The translations under genes were made by a program, and so were the position numbers. From positions 9,856,501-9,920,500 of the forward strand of contig NW_025062476.1 in assembly GCF_000002995.4 (NCBI RefSeq): a stretch of DNA of 64,000 nucleotides. Reading direction: 5' to 3'. The DNA is from Brugia malayi (lineage: Eukaryota > Nematoda > Chromadorea > Rhabditida > Onchocercidae). A model generated the notes under the pieces. It did no database searches and had not been told where the DNA came from. It saw nothing but the letters and a program-made list of their open reading frames with translations. Below are positions 13,401 through 26,600 of this stretch, piece after piece. The stretch's first letter is position 1, and each line of letters begins with the position of its first letter.

Positions 13401-16400
13401 TAAATTATTTCGTATGTGTACTAAGGAAAATCTCATTGTATAATAGATTTTGTACAGAGAAGTGTTTTTATGATAAACTTTCTCCAATTGAAATAGTAAA
13501 ATCAATTCGAAGTATTTGAAAAGTAAAGTTAAGAAATTAATGAGTGCTAATATTAGAATGTGTAATAATGTTATAAATGAAAGAAAAGAGCATTAATAAT
13601 ATATAAAATGAGAAATTTTTCATTTTGTACTAGCCACACTCAGTCAGTTTTCATGTCAAAAATATGTCTCACCTGTATATCATCTCGATGTGACGTATAA
13701 AATTTTCATATGTTATAGCTTAGCTACAAGCAAAAACGATAAATTTAAAAGGTTTTTAAGATAAGCTCTCTGCACTTTTAATTTAAACAAAATTTCGATG
13801 ATATAATAATAGATTAGTACGAATAATCAAAACAAGTTTTCAAAATTTATTCTACCACTACTATTAATCTATATATATAGTCTATAATCATAAATGGTAT
13901 CATATAATCTAATCAATATAGTTGAGTTTATTTTTTTTATCTGAATCTTTTTTATTTTATTCACTTTTTTGCATAATTTGTAGTAGTTAAAATGATGATT
14001 TATAACAAATCAACAACGCTTTCATTGACATTTACAAAATACAGTGAAGACTTATATTTTAAAATTCTAACTTTTAAAATTTTGCTGTATTAGGGAAATT
14101 GACAATGTAGGTTTTATAAAAAAATAAGACACAAATGAGAAATAATAAGTTTAGTTTATTTCAATTTATTTTCAGATTTCGAAAGTTTCTTATATGACGG
14201 AAAAAGCATTATAAATGTATATGTGATTGCTTCTTTTGCTTCTATTTAATATTTAAAGAAACTAATTTTCAATGTGAAATAAATTATTAGATATTAAATT
14301 ATCATTGATAGATGCATTATCGAATGCTATTCCAATGCCATTTGTATAGCTATTGTGCATGCAAAAATTTATTTCCCAAGCAGTTATAACGCCAATTTCA
14401 ATTCATAGTATCCAATAAGTAGAAGAAAAAATGGATACGTTAAGTGAAAGTTAAACGTAAATAAGTAGACGTGAGAGCAATCAGTAATTATTAGCAATGA
14501 TTACAAGCTTAATTTTTACGCTTAATTTGACGTGACTAGGTCAGATTATGAGATGGTTAAAACTAATCAAAAAGATGAAAATCCCTAATGGGAATATAAA
14601 TTGGAATGTTACTAAATGATTTCTCTGTTGCACTTCGCAGAATGTAAATGAAACGTGGAAATAAAATGAAAATGGATAGAGCTTACTATGGATTTATAAT
14701 TGATACCGCTATTATCAACACTATCACTTTGCTTGATTGTTAATTTAATTTAAGTGAAGTAAAGCAGAAATTTTGTTAACTCATTCTATTTATTTTCAAA
14801 AAGTAAGTGAAATGAGATAACTGCACGATTGGTAGGATTAATTTCAAACTTCCAGTACTTCTCTACTTTTAGCTCTTTTACTAAACCTAGATTACTTCTT
14901 CAAATAATTTTGAGCCAGAAGACTTAACTGTGATATATTGCTTGCTTTGCTACAAAGTGCTTACAAATTTAAGTATTTTTAGCAAAAATATAGTTTTTCC
15001 CAGTTTGATTTGATCTTTTTTAAAATAATATCAAGAGCAAATGAAGTGGAAATTTCGAGAAAGTCGATATGCATACATATATCATACATGAAATAGTGAT
15101 AATTTAAAATATATATATGATTATTAAACTTATGAGCATTTTCCAAAATTGCTACTTTCAGATGATTAATGTAAGACGAATAGTAAATGGATATTTATGA
15201 GAATGAAAATTATATGCTGTGAGAAAGAGCAGTGAAAAAGAATGCTTTCAGTTTCTCGAATTTCGTTTTCCTAAAAAATGTTCGAAATATGCTGTGAATC
15301 TCAAATCATTTATTATAGTTTGGTCCAATTTAGGTTGACTACAAATGAATATTAGAAACATAAAAATGTAACGTTGCATTCAATACTTTGAATCTTTTGT
15401 CTAATATATTTCTAATTTAAATAAATTTGTGAAAAATTAAAGGTAGTACTACTGAACAACTCAGTGTAATTTATCTAATATTGTTTACCTCATTGCTATT
15501 AATTTTACTTCTTATTAATCATTTGTTCACCTATGCTTGATCCGTTCTCTTACCTCATAATATATTTATTCCTCCTTATTTAAGTAAGTGATTGATTAGA
15601 TGATTAACGATGGCCTAGTTTGAATTTGATTTCTTTAACAGCAATAACTTTGCTGGGCACAAATTATGAAGCACTGCTTGTCTAATGAGATCAGAAGTTA
15701 CGTACATATTGGACCAATCAGTTTATTAGTCATCAAATCTGGTCTTGTTTTATTCATTAGCTACTTTCACGCCTTCTCTGCCTAGAAACTTACTTGAAGG
15801 ACTTAATCTTAGACTAGTCTAATTGTTTAACTCTTATGCTTGTCTAATTCTTTGACTGCCTTTTATGGTAAACTTTTAGCACAATTTCATTTTTATATTT
15901 GCATTAAGCAAATTTTATATATAATATATGTCCAACAATAGCTAAGCCATCGTTATGTTTGTTTACCTTTGTATCCCTCACAATTTGAAATGCATTACTT
16001 TCCCACTTCATCGTAGATTCACTTTTTCTACCTTTCCATCCTATATTAGATTAGGTATAATGATTGAATCTGTTATGTATTTAATTAGTATTAGGAATAG
16101 AGCAACCATTTATCTTCTTATGGTTGAAAGAAATATGCAAACTATAATGTTTTCAAAGTTAACTAGGCATCAAATCCAAGGCTGTAAAGATTAGGACTGG
16201 AATAGATATTAACTTCGCCATCAGTTTCATAAATTCCGTTCAATTCCCTAAAAGAAAAAAATTGCTCAGTCAGACTTCAGGAAATTTCATTTCCTCCCTA
16301 ATATTTGAAATACTTGCAAATTACTATTTTGTCCCGTAAATGAATTTCGTGCAATTTCCAAAGAGTTAACCGATACAAACTTAATACCTTAGAGAATTTT

Positions 16401-16565
16401 ATGACACCACTAATAGAAAAAAAATTGACCATTAAGTTTAGAATACTCAATAAAATAAAAATTAAAAATTACGAAAAAGATTATGATTATAGAATATGAA
16501 ACATTTAAAAAGTCTCATCGAGTTAAATCAAAATTATTTCAAACTTTAGCAAACGGCAATTTCAG
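7445..16565. other. Intergenic region, no supported gene
   Basis: About 9.1 kb of AT-rich sequence between the divergently oriented rps-23 and carbonic anhydrase-related genes. I found poly-A/T runs (for example 10405-10421 and 10993-11011), a short GA microsatellite at 12364-12391 and small hairpins, but no exon series with consistent splice sites. The rps-23 promoter lies at its left end and the promoter of the carbonic anhydrase-related gene at its right end. Confidence 0.6.
12364..12391. repeat. (GA)n microsatellite
   Basis: A purine-only GA run with one AAG interruption. Confidence 0.9.
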
Positions 16566-16568
16566 ATA

Positions 16569-18196
16569 ATGGCAATGATTGGAATTTCCCCGTGCTGGAT
16601 ACTTTTCATTTCTTCATTGGTACTACAATCCAAAAGTGTTGAATATCCATGGACTTTCGACAATGACTTATTCGGAGGTATTCATTGTAACCGTTGTTGT
16701 GTACAATATTTAATACATCAGCAATGTCACTCTGAATATTAATTTAAAAAAAAAGACCTTTATAACGAATTTAAAGTTGGCGCCTCTAACAAGAAAATTA
16801 AAAAAAGAACTCAATCTCGATGATTAATTATTTCAAAAAGTTTGTTGATTGTTAAAACTAAAAAATTTTTTAATGATGAATGAAGTGTATTTCAAGAAAT
16901 CGGTGAAGTAATGAAAATAACTATAACTTATTTTGTTTCATCTGAAGATTTTGTGAATCATATACAGCAAGTTTTAATAAAAATTTGGTAACAAAAAAAG
17001 AAAAAAAAAGGGCGAAAAAAGCAACTAAAACATAAATAATTACTCACATAAATTTTTTCATGCAAATCCAACTTAAGAGATTTATGAAGATTATTTCATT
17101 ACAAATAACTTTATACTGAGAGTAATACTTTAATATATGCTACCAATAGACTTTGATCATTACAGCAGCATTTGTGGGCATTTTAATATTTTTGATTTTA
17201 TTTCGTACAAAATATATGTCATTTTTATCAATTGAAAAAATTCTGTCACCTTTATGAGATACATTGCGAAAAGTTATTTTATTATGCATTGAATTTAATC
17301 AATTGATTTTACTTCTTGTCTTAGCTAATGCTTGTCCAATAATCTCTTAGTTTCTTAAATTGAAAGCCGAATAGAGCAAAAAAGAAAAGACCGAGTAATG
17401 TTTAAATGAATGCAAAACTGGGTGACACATGGACATGGACATAAACATAAATTTGAGGGACTTTTGTCTAATAAGTATGGCTTGATAGCACTTCAGTTTT
17501 CTTCATTGTAATCCAAAAGAATTATTATTTGTAGTTTTAGATGCTAATAATAATTAAATAACTTACAATTTTTTCCTTGCAATTTAAGAAACTATGCAGA
17601 AAAAATGATCAAAAAAAAGGGAGGACATTACTTTTCATGAGAATTACGGTTATTCAATTACAGTACATTTGTTCATATCCATTTCTTAGTTTCATTTTTT
17701 ACAAGTCTGTCTAATTTCATATGGAAGTATCGACTGGTACAAATAATAGAATAAGGAGAAATTAATTTCAGGCTCAGTCTTTCAAGCATTTGTGTCTGAC
17801 TTTCTGGGTGGTATAATTAGTAATGAAATGAAATTTGTGTTGTGCACATTGAGAATATACATTAATTGTGCGCAATTAAGCCTCATTTTCCATTGACATT
17901 GTCATTGTAGTATAACAAAAGTTAAGATTCTTAGATAAGACAACAGGTATACTTCTTTTATTCTTTGTGACTCTAAACTTTTTGACTGAATTTGAAATTT
18001 ACTTTTTAAGTAAAAAGACTTTAAAGGGTATCTGTCATCCCAAAGCTTTTGTGAAATATTGTACTTTGCACTTGACATTTTCTTTTAAATACCAAAAAAG
18101 TCCTAAAAATATGCTAACTCAAAGCAAAGTAAAAGGTTGTAAAGAAAGTAGTTGAGAATGGTTTATGAATCATTCATTGTGTCTGTTGCTTTATGA

Positions 18197-18234
<38 letters not shown>

Positions 18235-21200
18235 ATCGCTAAGAAAGTATCGCAATGACTATTTAAGCAAATTTTCGCTTTCAGACATCGTTTCAACCTT
18301 ATTTTTTGTACTTTTCGTGCCAGTTGCAATTCGAAAATCTCAAAAATTCCTGTCGTACAATTATATTATTTAAACAATAAACTATTAATGAACTTTCCAA
18401 CAATTATGCAATAGCATTGTAAGTTTTTCCATGAATTTTCTATTTTTCCATAAATCAAAGTACGAAAAACAATAATGTTCAAATTTGAATCACTTAAGAT
18501 CAATCATTTATTCAAATAAAATATTTAAACAACAAATTATATTCAAACATTATCTCAAATTTATTCGGTGTGGAACAAATAAACATATAAGATCTACTAA
18601 AATTAACCTACTAAAACCTAGACTTAAAAGAGTAGTCTCGCTTTTCGTGATAATTACTTAATACATAATTTATGAGAAAAGGGTATGCCATATATGCTGA
18701 TGCATTCGATTGAGGATGTATTAAAAATGTGCTCATTTAATTTAACCTAATCATTTCATATATACATATATATATGCATATATTTCTGTGAAAATTTCTT
18801 TTATATATAACCAAATTTAATATAAATTTCTATTTTAAAATTCCAAATTTTACAGAAAAAATTATACAGAAACAAACCATATATATAATTTATTTAAAAA
18901 TCTTTTAAAATTACTTATGAGAAAAATTTAATTAGGAATGACTCGATTTGTTATTTTATCGTGATGTAAATTTTCCTGAAAAGAAATTATACATAATTAT
19001 TTTGCAAGATTTAATGCTGGTACTTAATTTAAGTAGAAAGTAGCCAAAAAATTTGCTTTGGTTAATTAACAAGTTTAAAGGAATAAATGGAAAATTTGCA
19101 TGAAGTGAGAAAAGGTTCAAATTGATTGAGTTTCCTCGGTTTCCAGTTCCATCCATTGACACAAATGAACGGTAAATTAAATTTGTCTTCAAAGCGTCGA
19201 AGAGCATGTTTTACGATAGTTTCAAACTCATTTAAAGCCTATCTAGTCTCTTACTTGCTCTTTTCCCATTGCTAAAATTGGACTAGTCTTCGATCAGTCC
19301 AATTTTGCAGTGTATTAGATTTGCTCCTTAGGTTAGCCTTCTATTAGGTTAAATTAATTTGATAGAATACCCAATCATCTACTTCAATTCTATCCAATTA
19401 ATCTAACAAGTGCTTGTTAGATTTCTTTTGTTTTTGTTCAGTTGCAAGCCTATTTCCTCCTTTTATAGTGAACTCTAGCAGCAGACACTTAATATTCTCG
19501 ATAGCTTGTTTATTAATATTCCCTCAAATTGCCACTGCTGTCCAAAATCAATGACAAAGATTGACAAATGTCTTTATTCTATTCTTGTTTTCGGTATTTC
19601 GAGAGTGTGAAGATGCTCTGATTAGAAAATTAAGAGCTTTGAGAAAGAATAGTCTATGTTACCGATAGTGAGATGTATATAAAAAATAATGACTTTTGAA
19701 ATTTTAAAAAGTTTATTTTCTAATTAGAAATTAATTTTTCTTGTAATTAGCATTCACATTAACTCTTCTTAAAATGATCGTTGCATACGGATGTCTATTT
19801 GGAAGTAACTTAAAGATATTCAGGTATAAGCATTTCATCAAGCTTATAATGTTACTGCAAAATACGAAAATTCCAGGCGGATATTTTCATATTAATCCAA
19901 TTAGTGACTTTAATTGACCTTAACCAAATCCAATACAAATACTATCCCAACTTTTACAATTGATTATTGTTCACTCTCCAATTCGAATACTCTCATTGAA
20001 TATAAGAACCAAAAATTTTCACTTATTGTATTGTAACGAAATTTCTTTCAGTTATTTTACCATTTGATAATAAAAATTTCTGAAATTTCGTCTACTTTCC
20101 ACCCTTGAAAACCAATTTTGCTATTCTCACCGAAAGAAATTAGTTTTTTTTTTTTTTATTTTCAGCTTCTGCAAACTCTCAAAATGTTACACCTCAGCCA
20201 CTACCTTTTTGGTTTCGACATACTATAGTTTAGGTCATATATTAGAAGATAGCATATTAAATTAAAATTATTTAGTCGTGAAAATATTTGGCTAAGATGT
20301 CCCATTTAGATAAATGAGTAATATTAATAAAGAATTTGTTCAGTCGTAGAATTTATTATTTTAAGCTGCCATATGATAGCGAATTTTTTGATGAATGAAA
20401 TTCACAAGTTTTTAAATAGAATATTAGTATGAAACGCTTCATTATTTCAAAATGAATAGGGCGTTGAAAAGTGAAAAATTTCTGAGAAAACATTTTGAAA
20501 TTTTCAACTAAAAAGTAATTATTACATCACATTCGTGTTGAAATGTAAAATGTCATTTGCAATAAAAAGTAAAATGTTTGCTTTAAAAGAAATTTATTAT
20601 ACCTGCATTGTTATGATTCTGCACTTTTGAAATATAAACTCATAGTATTAGCAAGATATTTAACTTCGTGCATTTAACAAATTAATTAAAATTATTTAAC
20701 AATCTTTCGAGATAAAGGAAGATGAGAAAGCATGTCAAAATGATTTTCGAAACTTTCAATAGGGTTTTAAAATACTTTGATCAATCTTCTAAATTAGACG
20801 AACCTAATTAAAAATAATTTTTTGACGAACAATTTTACTTTCAATGCTCGTTTTGACTCGAAATAAGCTCATATATACAAACATATTTAGGAAAAGATTT
20901 AAAACAGGAAAATGTTTATTAGTAATAAGTAACAGGAAAAAATGTTCTTCATGCAGCGTTTCGTTTTTGTTAGCTATTTTAATACTGTTAAAATAGAAAA
21001 TATATTATTACACGAAGAAAATATATTAGCTATAATTCTTTACTTTTGATATATTAAATGCTCGAAATGACTTATCCCATCATTTCGAGCATTTAACGAA
21101 TCGGCTAAAGCTGACGATCTAATTATTCATATGCAGAAATTGTTAATATGGTAAAAAAAAAATTTTCCTCTACTAATTTATTTAAATGAAATTACGAGGC

Positions 21201-24200
21201 TTTCGTCTTAATTTTTTTTATTTTCTTTTGCATCATTTTCTATTAAGTTTTGATATTTCTTTCGAAAATTTCTCACTTCCTATAGCCTTATTCGGCTTTT
21301 TCTGTTTATCCAATTTCTATTCTACAGTTTTTTTTTTTTTTTTTGGAAATTATTTTATGGAAAAAATTTGAAGTAAAAATTTGATAAGCAAAAAAAGGAA
21401 AAAACTCAAAATCTCCGCTAGCAAGTGCATTGAAAGTGGTTGAAAGATTTAATAACTAAAAAACTGGCCGACCGATAATCAATTCTCAATTGTATTGCTC
21501 AGAAAATCCCAGAAGAATTCAGTGCAGAATATTAAACCGGTAAATTTTCAGTGAGAAACTAACTGATAAGAAAATGTATTGGAATGGGAATAGAAAGGAA
21601 AAGGATACTTCTGAGCTAAAAGAGATGTTAAAAGTACGATAATTAGAATTTCATCTTCTCCTCCATCTAATTTATTTATTTCTAATGTCACATTCTATCT
21701 AAATTTGTAGAGAGCAGATATCCCATGATACACTTTCACATACACGACTAATTCTTTGAACTACCGAAAGATACATTTTCCTTCTGTTATCATTATGTTT
21801 AATTAATGATTCATATGATAAGTAGTGACGATATAGCAAAGCACCCTATACTTCAGTGCTAATATTCAGTAAATATAAGTTAAAATAGTTACATTTTGCT
21901 AACTCGATTAAACTTTGGCCAATAGCTTAGGCAATTCAACTAATAGAATTATTTATTCATTAGCATTATTTACTCACTATTAAAATCTCACCAATATATT
22001 AGTAATATCAGTAGGTAAGTGTTAATATTATATATATACATATATAAGTGATAACTTTTATTTGACTTAGGAATAGCTTACTGGACTGAAAAGGATTGGT
22101 GTTCACACAGTGATTTAGTTGAAATATGAAAAGGAAGCAATAAGTAAGCAATTGAAGATAATTCCATAACTAGGAAATACTTCTTCAAACTTCTATTATC
22201 ATTTGTAACCTTACCCTGTCCTTTGCTATCTATCCTTCATATCTTATGTTCATTCTTTAGCGCTTCAATCCATCATCGTCATTAAAGCTTAAGAATAAAA
22301 AGAAATTAATGAAATAAATGGAAAGCTTAAAATAGCTTTTTTCACCATAATAGCAATGTTCTACTACTTAATGGTGCCATTTGAGGAAAAATGCTTTTAA
22401 TGTTGCCTAGAAAAAGGATTGCATGAGAAGAAATAAATAATCAAGGTAATAAGGGATTGTAAGCCTATGTTCCACAAAATGTCTTCCGCTTCTCTTCTGC
22501 TCATTCTCCTTACTCTTACTTTACATAATGCTAGGATTAAAGAAAGCATTTGAGGAACAGACACTAATTAGTCATACCATTACCATCACTCTTATCATTA
22601 ACGTTTCCGAAATACTTTTTTATACTTATCTTTCCTCTTAAGTACACGGAATACTTCAGTCATTGTTTCTTTGCACACAATGAGCTTTTTTAAACAATAA
22701 TTTTAAATTAAAAAGACCAGCAATTATTTTTATTTGATTTATTGATTCCTATCAACCAGTTTTTCATCGAACAATCCAAATTTCCTTTCTGCAAGGACGG
22801 AACACATTAAAGGCAAGAGAATGTTTCTGAAAACACAGATATAAATGATAAAGCATGATTGAGAGGCTTTCTCTTGTTTTCTCTTAAATTCGTTCCTGTT
22901 AAGAGCATAAATTGCTTGACTTCTCCAGTATTAAGACTAAATTAATACACCAGTATTAAGACTGGTGTATTAATTTAGCTTTAAAAGACTGAAGTAAGGT
23001 TAATTTATTTCTTGTAGATTTTGATAGATATAGAGGAGTTCATTTTCAGTATTTTGTAATAAAGTATCAAAAATTCACAGGTATGGTATATTTTTAAAAG
23101 TTTAATTGAATTTGGAAATTCAAATTTCAGCACCGGGGAACGAAAGGTATGATTCCATGGTTGATGACTGCCTGTTTCTACCCTTGCATTATAGGTCCCG
23201 ATTTCTGGGGCCTTGTTAACAAGCATTGGCGAATGTGTACAACAGGGCAACTACAATCACCGATCAATGTAGATCCGTCGGTGCTGCTATACGATCCTGG
23301 TCTCCTACCTCTTCATATTAATAAACACCAGGTACGCTCACATTATTTCAAGTGTCTACACCACTCATATAATCTACTTTATTCAACTCTTGATTGATCT
23401 AAAACATAAATAAACTTTAATCATTCTGTAATAAGTATTTGTTTTACATGCTGATATTAAATGATCACTGATCCTATCACTAGGATTATTAGAAGAGTTT
23501 TGTTGATAAAATTATTACAGCTATTTTCATAGAATTATTTTAATTACTTCTCGTCATCTTATACAATATACTAAGGAATTTATTTCAATTCAAGGTGCAA
23601 GCAACACTGGAAAATATGGGTCAGCTACCATTGATCACTATCAATGATTCATTGATCGAACATGGAAATATCAATATCAGTGGTGGTCCTTCATCACCGT
23701 ACAGGTATAAAATGACAGAGCTATATTATTAACACAAATACTAGAAATTTTATGTATATCAGATGGACGTTACTGTAGAAGTATAGTATGCTAACATATA
23801 TGTCATCCACAAGTACTGTAATATGCTACTGTATTTCCTTACAAGGACAGGTATCGACTGCACCATGTTGTGGTACATTTTGGACTAGTAGCCAATGATG
23901 AACGAGGCTCGGAGCACACCATCGATCGAGTTCGATTTCCAGCTGAGGTAACTTCTTCTATTCTGTATTACTTCTTCTGTAAAGAGGTAAAGCTCTTTAA
24001 TTCGTAAAGTTAAAGCTGCGGACATTACCACAAATACTTTCAATATGCAAAATGGAAAGCTATGGGTAAATGGAAAGAAATTTCTATTGTTTTCATTGTT
24101 TGCATTTGTAAATAGCCGAAAGAGTTCTGTAGACTTTTAGATACAACTACTAGCGTACAATACTGATTTATATGCCAATTTCACGGAAGCAATGTCACAG

Positions 24201-25297
24201 TCACGTGGTCTTTTGGCTGTCTCAATAATTGTTGATGTAAGTATTAACTTCTTTTGTAATTTTATATACTGTTTTTTCCTAGCAATATTTATTAACAGCG
24301 ATAACGTATTTCGGAATCTCATTTTAGTTATCCGGCTAATTAAGAAATTCTAAATAATCGCTTGATAAGTTTATTCAAGAACTCCTGGGATTATTACAAT
24401 TTATTCAAGAACTCTCGATGTCATTATAAATTAAAAGAAGTTGTTTCAGCTGGGTACTGTATCAAACACTGAGTTACGAAAATTAACTGTTGCTTCGCAG
24501 AGTATTACTTACAAAGGTTTCCATTCCGTCATCCTTATAAATACCATTTATTTTTACAATATGGTATACGGTCTTACGTTAAAGTAAAGTAATTGCTGGG
24601 ATGATCGAATAGATATGATACTAATAAAGTTAATATTACGGTGAAATAAAAATATGATCAAATCTATTTCAGGCACAAAAACAATACTTAAACGATTCAG
24701 TGCATATGGACTTCTACCACAAACTCAAGATTATATAACATATGAGGGGTCACTAACATTTCCAGGTTGCTTTGAAACAGTTACCTGGGTTATCATGAAT
24801 AATCCCATATATATCACCAAAGAAGATGTATGATTTTTTTCTTCTGTTTTTTTAAAACCATATTTGGCTTAATCTTGCCTTTTCTTTTTTAATGAAATAT
24901 GCAAGACGGAAAAAGACTAGGAAAATTGAAGTAGGAAAGTAAACAAACGAAGCAAATGGAAAGAAACGTAATTACATAAATCATAAAGCTTTGAAATGAT
25001 TGTCTAATTATTTCAAATATTTTTAGCTTCAAATTTGGAATGATCTTCAGCAAACTGAAACCAAGCAGCTTAGTCCAGTTTTAATGTCACCCAATTATCG
25101 TCCATTAAAACCTCTTAACGGACGTCTTTTGCGCACAAATATTAATATCAAATATAAGGTCAACCCATTTATTGTTCACTTCGTCCTTCTTGGGAATATA
25201 TTTCAAAGCTATTTAAAATTTCAATTAAAATAAGTAGATTGGATTTCAACTTTGATATGAAATTTTTTTACAGAAGACTTCTAAACCTAGAATTTGA
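16569..25297 (+). CDS. Carbonic anhydrase-related protein, CA10/CA11 type (acatalytic), complete
   Basis: Exons: 16569-16677, 23195-23331, 23595-23704, 23851-23947, 24141-24236, 24450-24516, 24673-24827, 25027-25158, 25274-25297; 927 nt, 308 residues. Residues 1-26 look like a signal peptide, so the product is probably secreted. The alpha-carbonic-anhydrase fold is recognised by PDFWGLVNKHW, QLQSPINVDP, NISGGP, DERGSEHTIDRVRFPAE, the stretch around AVSIIVD, TYEGSLTFPGC and RPLKPLNGRLLRTNIN. Of the three zinc histidines only the equivalent of His96 remains (H128); the His94 position is V126 and the His119 position is Q153, so CO2 hydration is not expected. Such losses and the C-terminal RTNIN motif are typical of CA10/CA11-like proteins, neuronal ligands in animals; C. 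elegans has two (cah-1, cah-2) and I cannot choose. The 6.5-kb first intron is long. The last exon (ending KTSKPRI) is the least certain part. Confidence 0.92.
18202..18230. repeat. (GA)n microsatellite
   Basis: About 14 GA dinucleotides inside intron 1 of the carbonic anhydrase-related gene. Confidence 0.95.
19400..19423. repeat. Short palindrome
   Basis: AATCTAACAAG is followed after two bases (TG) by its perfect reverse complement. It is an 11-bp stem with almost no loop. Confidence 0.75.
21054..21096. repeat. Perfect 17-bp inverted repeat (hairpin)
   Basis: TTAAATGCTCGAAATGA (21054-21070) is the exact reverse complement of 21080-21096, with a 9-base spacer. Function unknown; it is intronic. 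Confidence 0.85.
22937..22978. repeat. Perfect 18-bp inverted repeat (hairpin)
   Basis: CTAAATTAATACACCAGT (22937-22954) pairs exactly with 22961-22978 around a 6-base spacer. The 11-mer CAGTATTAAGA also occurs twice here, at 22926 and 22951, so the hairpin may have arisen by a templated inverted duplication. It lies about 215 bp before exon 2 of the carbonic anhydrase-related gene. Confidence 0.88.
23131..23194 (+). other. Possible alternative 5' exon of the carbonic anhydrase-related gene
   Basis: A strong acceptor (AAATTTCAG, ending 23130) precedes an ATG at 23149 that stays open and in frame into exon 2, giving MIPWLMTACFYPCII before GPDFWG. A transcript trans-spliced at 23130 would encode an isoform with a different hydrophobic N-terminus. 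Only RNA evidence could show that it is used. Confidence 0.3.
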
Positions 25298-26515
25298 CCT
25301 CTTTTTTAGAAGAAAAGCTGGTAGAATTTTAAATTTTAACCTGATAAATAATTAGCTTCAATTTGATTAATGTACATTTAATTACTGATCTGAGTATGAC
25401 CGGAAAAGACATTTTCTTGATGTAAAATGCTTTTATTATAATCTGAACTCATATGACTTCATTTGTGCTAACAAATGTGCATTAAGCAATTGATAAGAAT
25501 TGAGCAGACAGTCACAACAGTAATGTAAAAAAAAAAAAAAAAAAAGAAAAACGCTTTCAGGCCAAATCACCACAGTCATGTCCGAGCAATTTATATATCG
25601 ATATGGGATACAAAGCAAATCCCAGACGCTCTCTCATGTCCTCAACAGTTCTGAAACGAAGTTTAAATGATAATAGTTCAGAAGCCTTTTAACAACAATC
25701 ATTATTGCCACTGAACTTTCATAATTTGGAAGTATCAGACTGCAAGTTAGCTAAACAAATTCTCAGTCCAAGATTTCAAAAATGCGACACTTGTACAAAA
25801 TAATCATTTGCAAACATATGTCTAAAGAGATGTATTATAAGAAATCAAAGATGAACTTGGCCACTGGAATGTACTTTTTTGGTTTTATAATATATCGAAA
25901 GGTAATAAGTCAATTTTGTAAACACGATAATTTGAAGAACTGTGAGGAATCTTTGGGAAACTCCGAACCAACTTTGTTTGGTTGTTCTTTTTTGATTTTT
26001 TGACTCACTTTGGTTCTTGGGTCACTACCTTATCGTTTTGAAGAGGAAAGAATTAATGTCTTAGATCATCGAACACTCTACGGATTGCCAAACGATACTT
26101 GCATTCATGACAGTTAGTGATAATCTTTTATTGGTGATTTAGTTGTGTGCCTTGTTGTGCAGTTTTTTTTATTGAAAACATAGAAGAATGTGTTTATATA
26201 TGTGATAAATACTGCAATTAGCAAAATGCTTACTATCAGTGATCTGATTACTGAGTTAGATTTAGTCTCGATGTCAGAAATGGGTAAATAAAGTTCGAAA
26301 TGAAGATTAAAACAATCAAGTGAGGCAAAATTTCTCCTCACTCATAAACTGTTACAGTGATACATATTTTTGACTAATGGCATATATTCTGAATGCCTTC
26401 GAGATTTTAAGAAGCTAAAGAAGAAGTATGAATTTGAAGATACAAACTTTAGTTCATCAATAATAGGATTGTCACATCCAGTAATATTGATAGATCCATT
26501 AAATAAAGATTAAGA
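25298..26515. other. Convergent intergenic region
   Basis: About 1.2 kb between the 3' ends of the carbonic anhydrase-related gene (plus) and cat-2 (minus). It has an 18-base A run near 25527-25545 and no supported gene. Confidence 0.6.
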
Positions 26516-26521
26516 TTTATT
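26516..26521 (-). terminator. cat-2 polyadenylation signal
   Basis: AATAAA on the minus strand, 80 nt downstream of the cat-2 stop codon; the sequence beyond it is AT-rich. Confidence 0.65.
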
Positions 26522-26600
26522 ATAAATTTATGACATCCACTTTTTTTGTGTCCTCCGCAATTGAAACTTACTCCTGACAATTAGTTGATGGAAATATAAC

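Larger units (their letters stand above)
16678..23194 (+). other. Intron 1 of the carbonic anhydrase-related gene (6.5 kb)
   Basis: It separates the signal-peptide exon from the catalytic-domain exons, both in phase 1. It contains a GA microsatellite (18202-18230) and strong hairpins at 21054-21096 and 22937-22978, but no recognisable exon of another gene. Its length suggests room for enhancers. An alternative first exon may sit at its 3' end (see 23131-23194). Confidence 0.65.
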
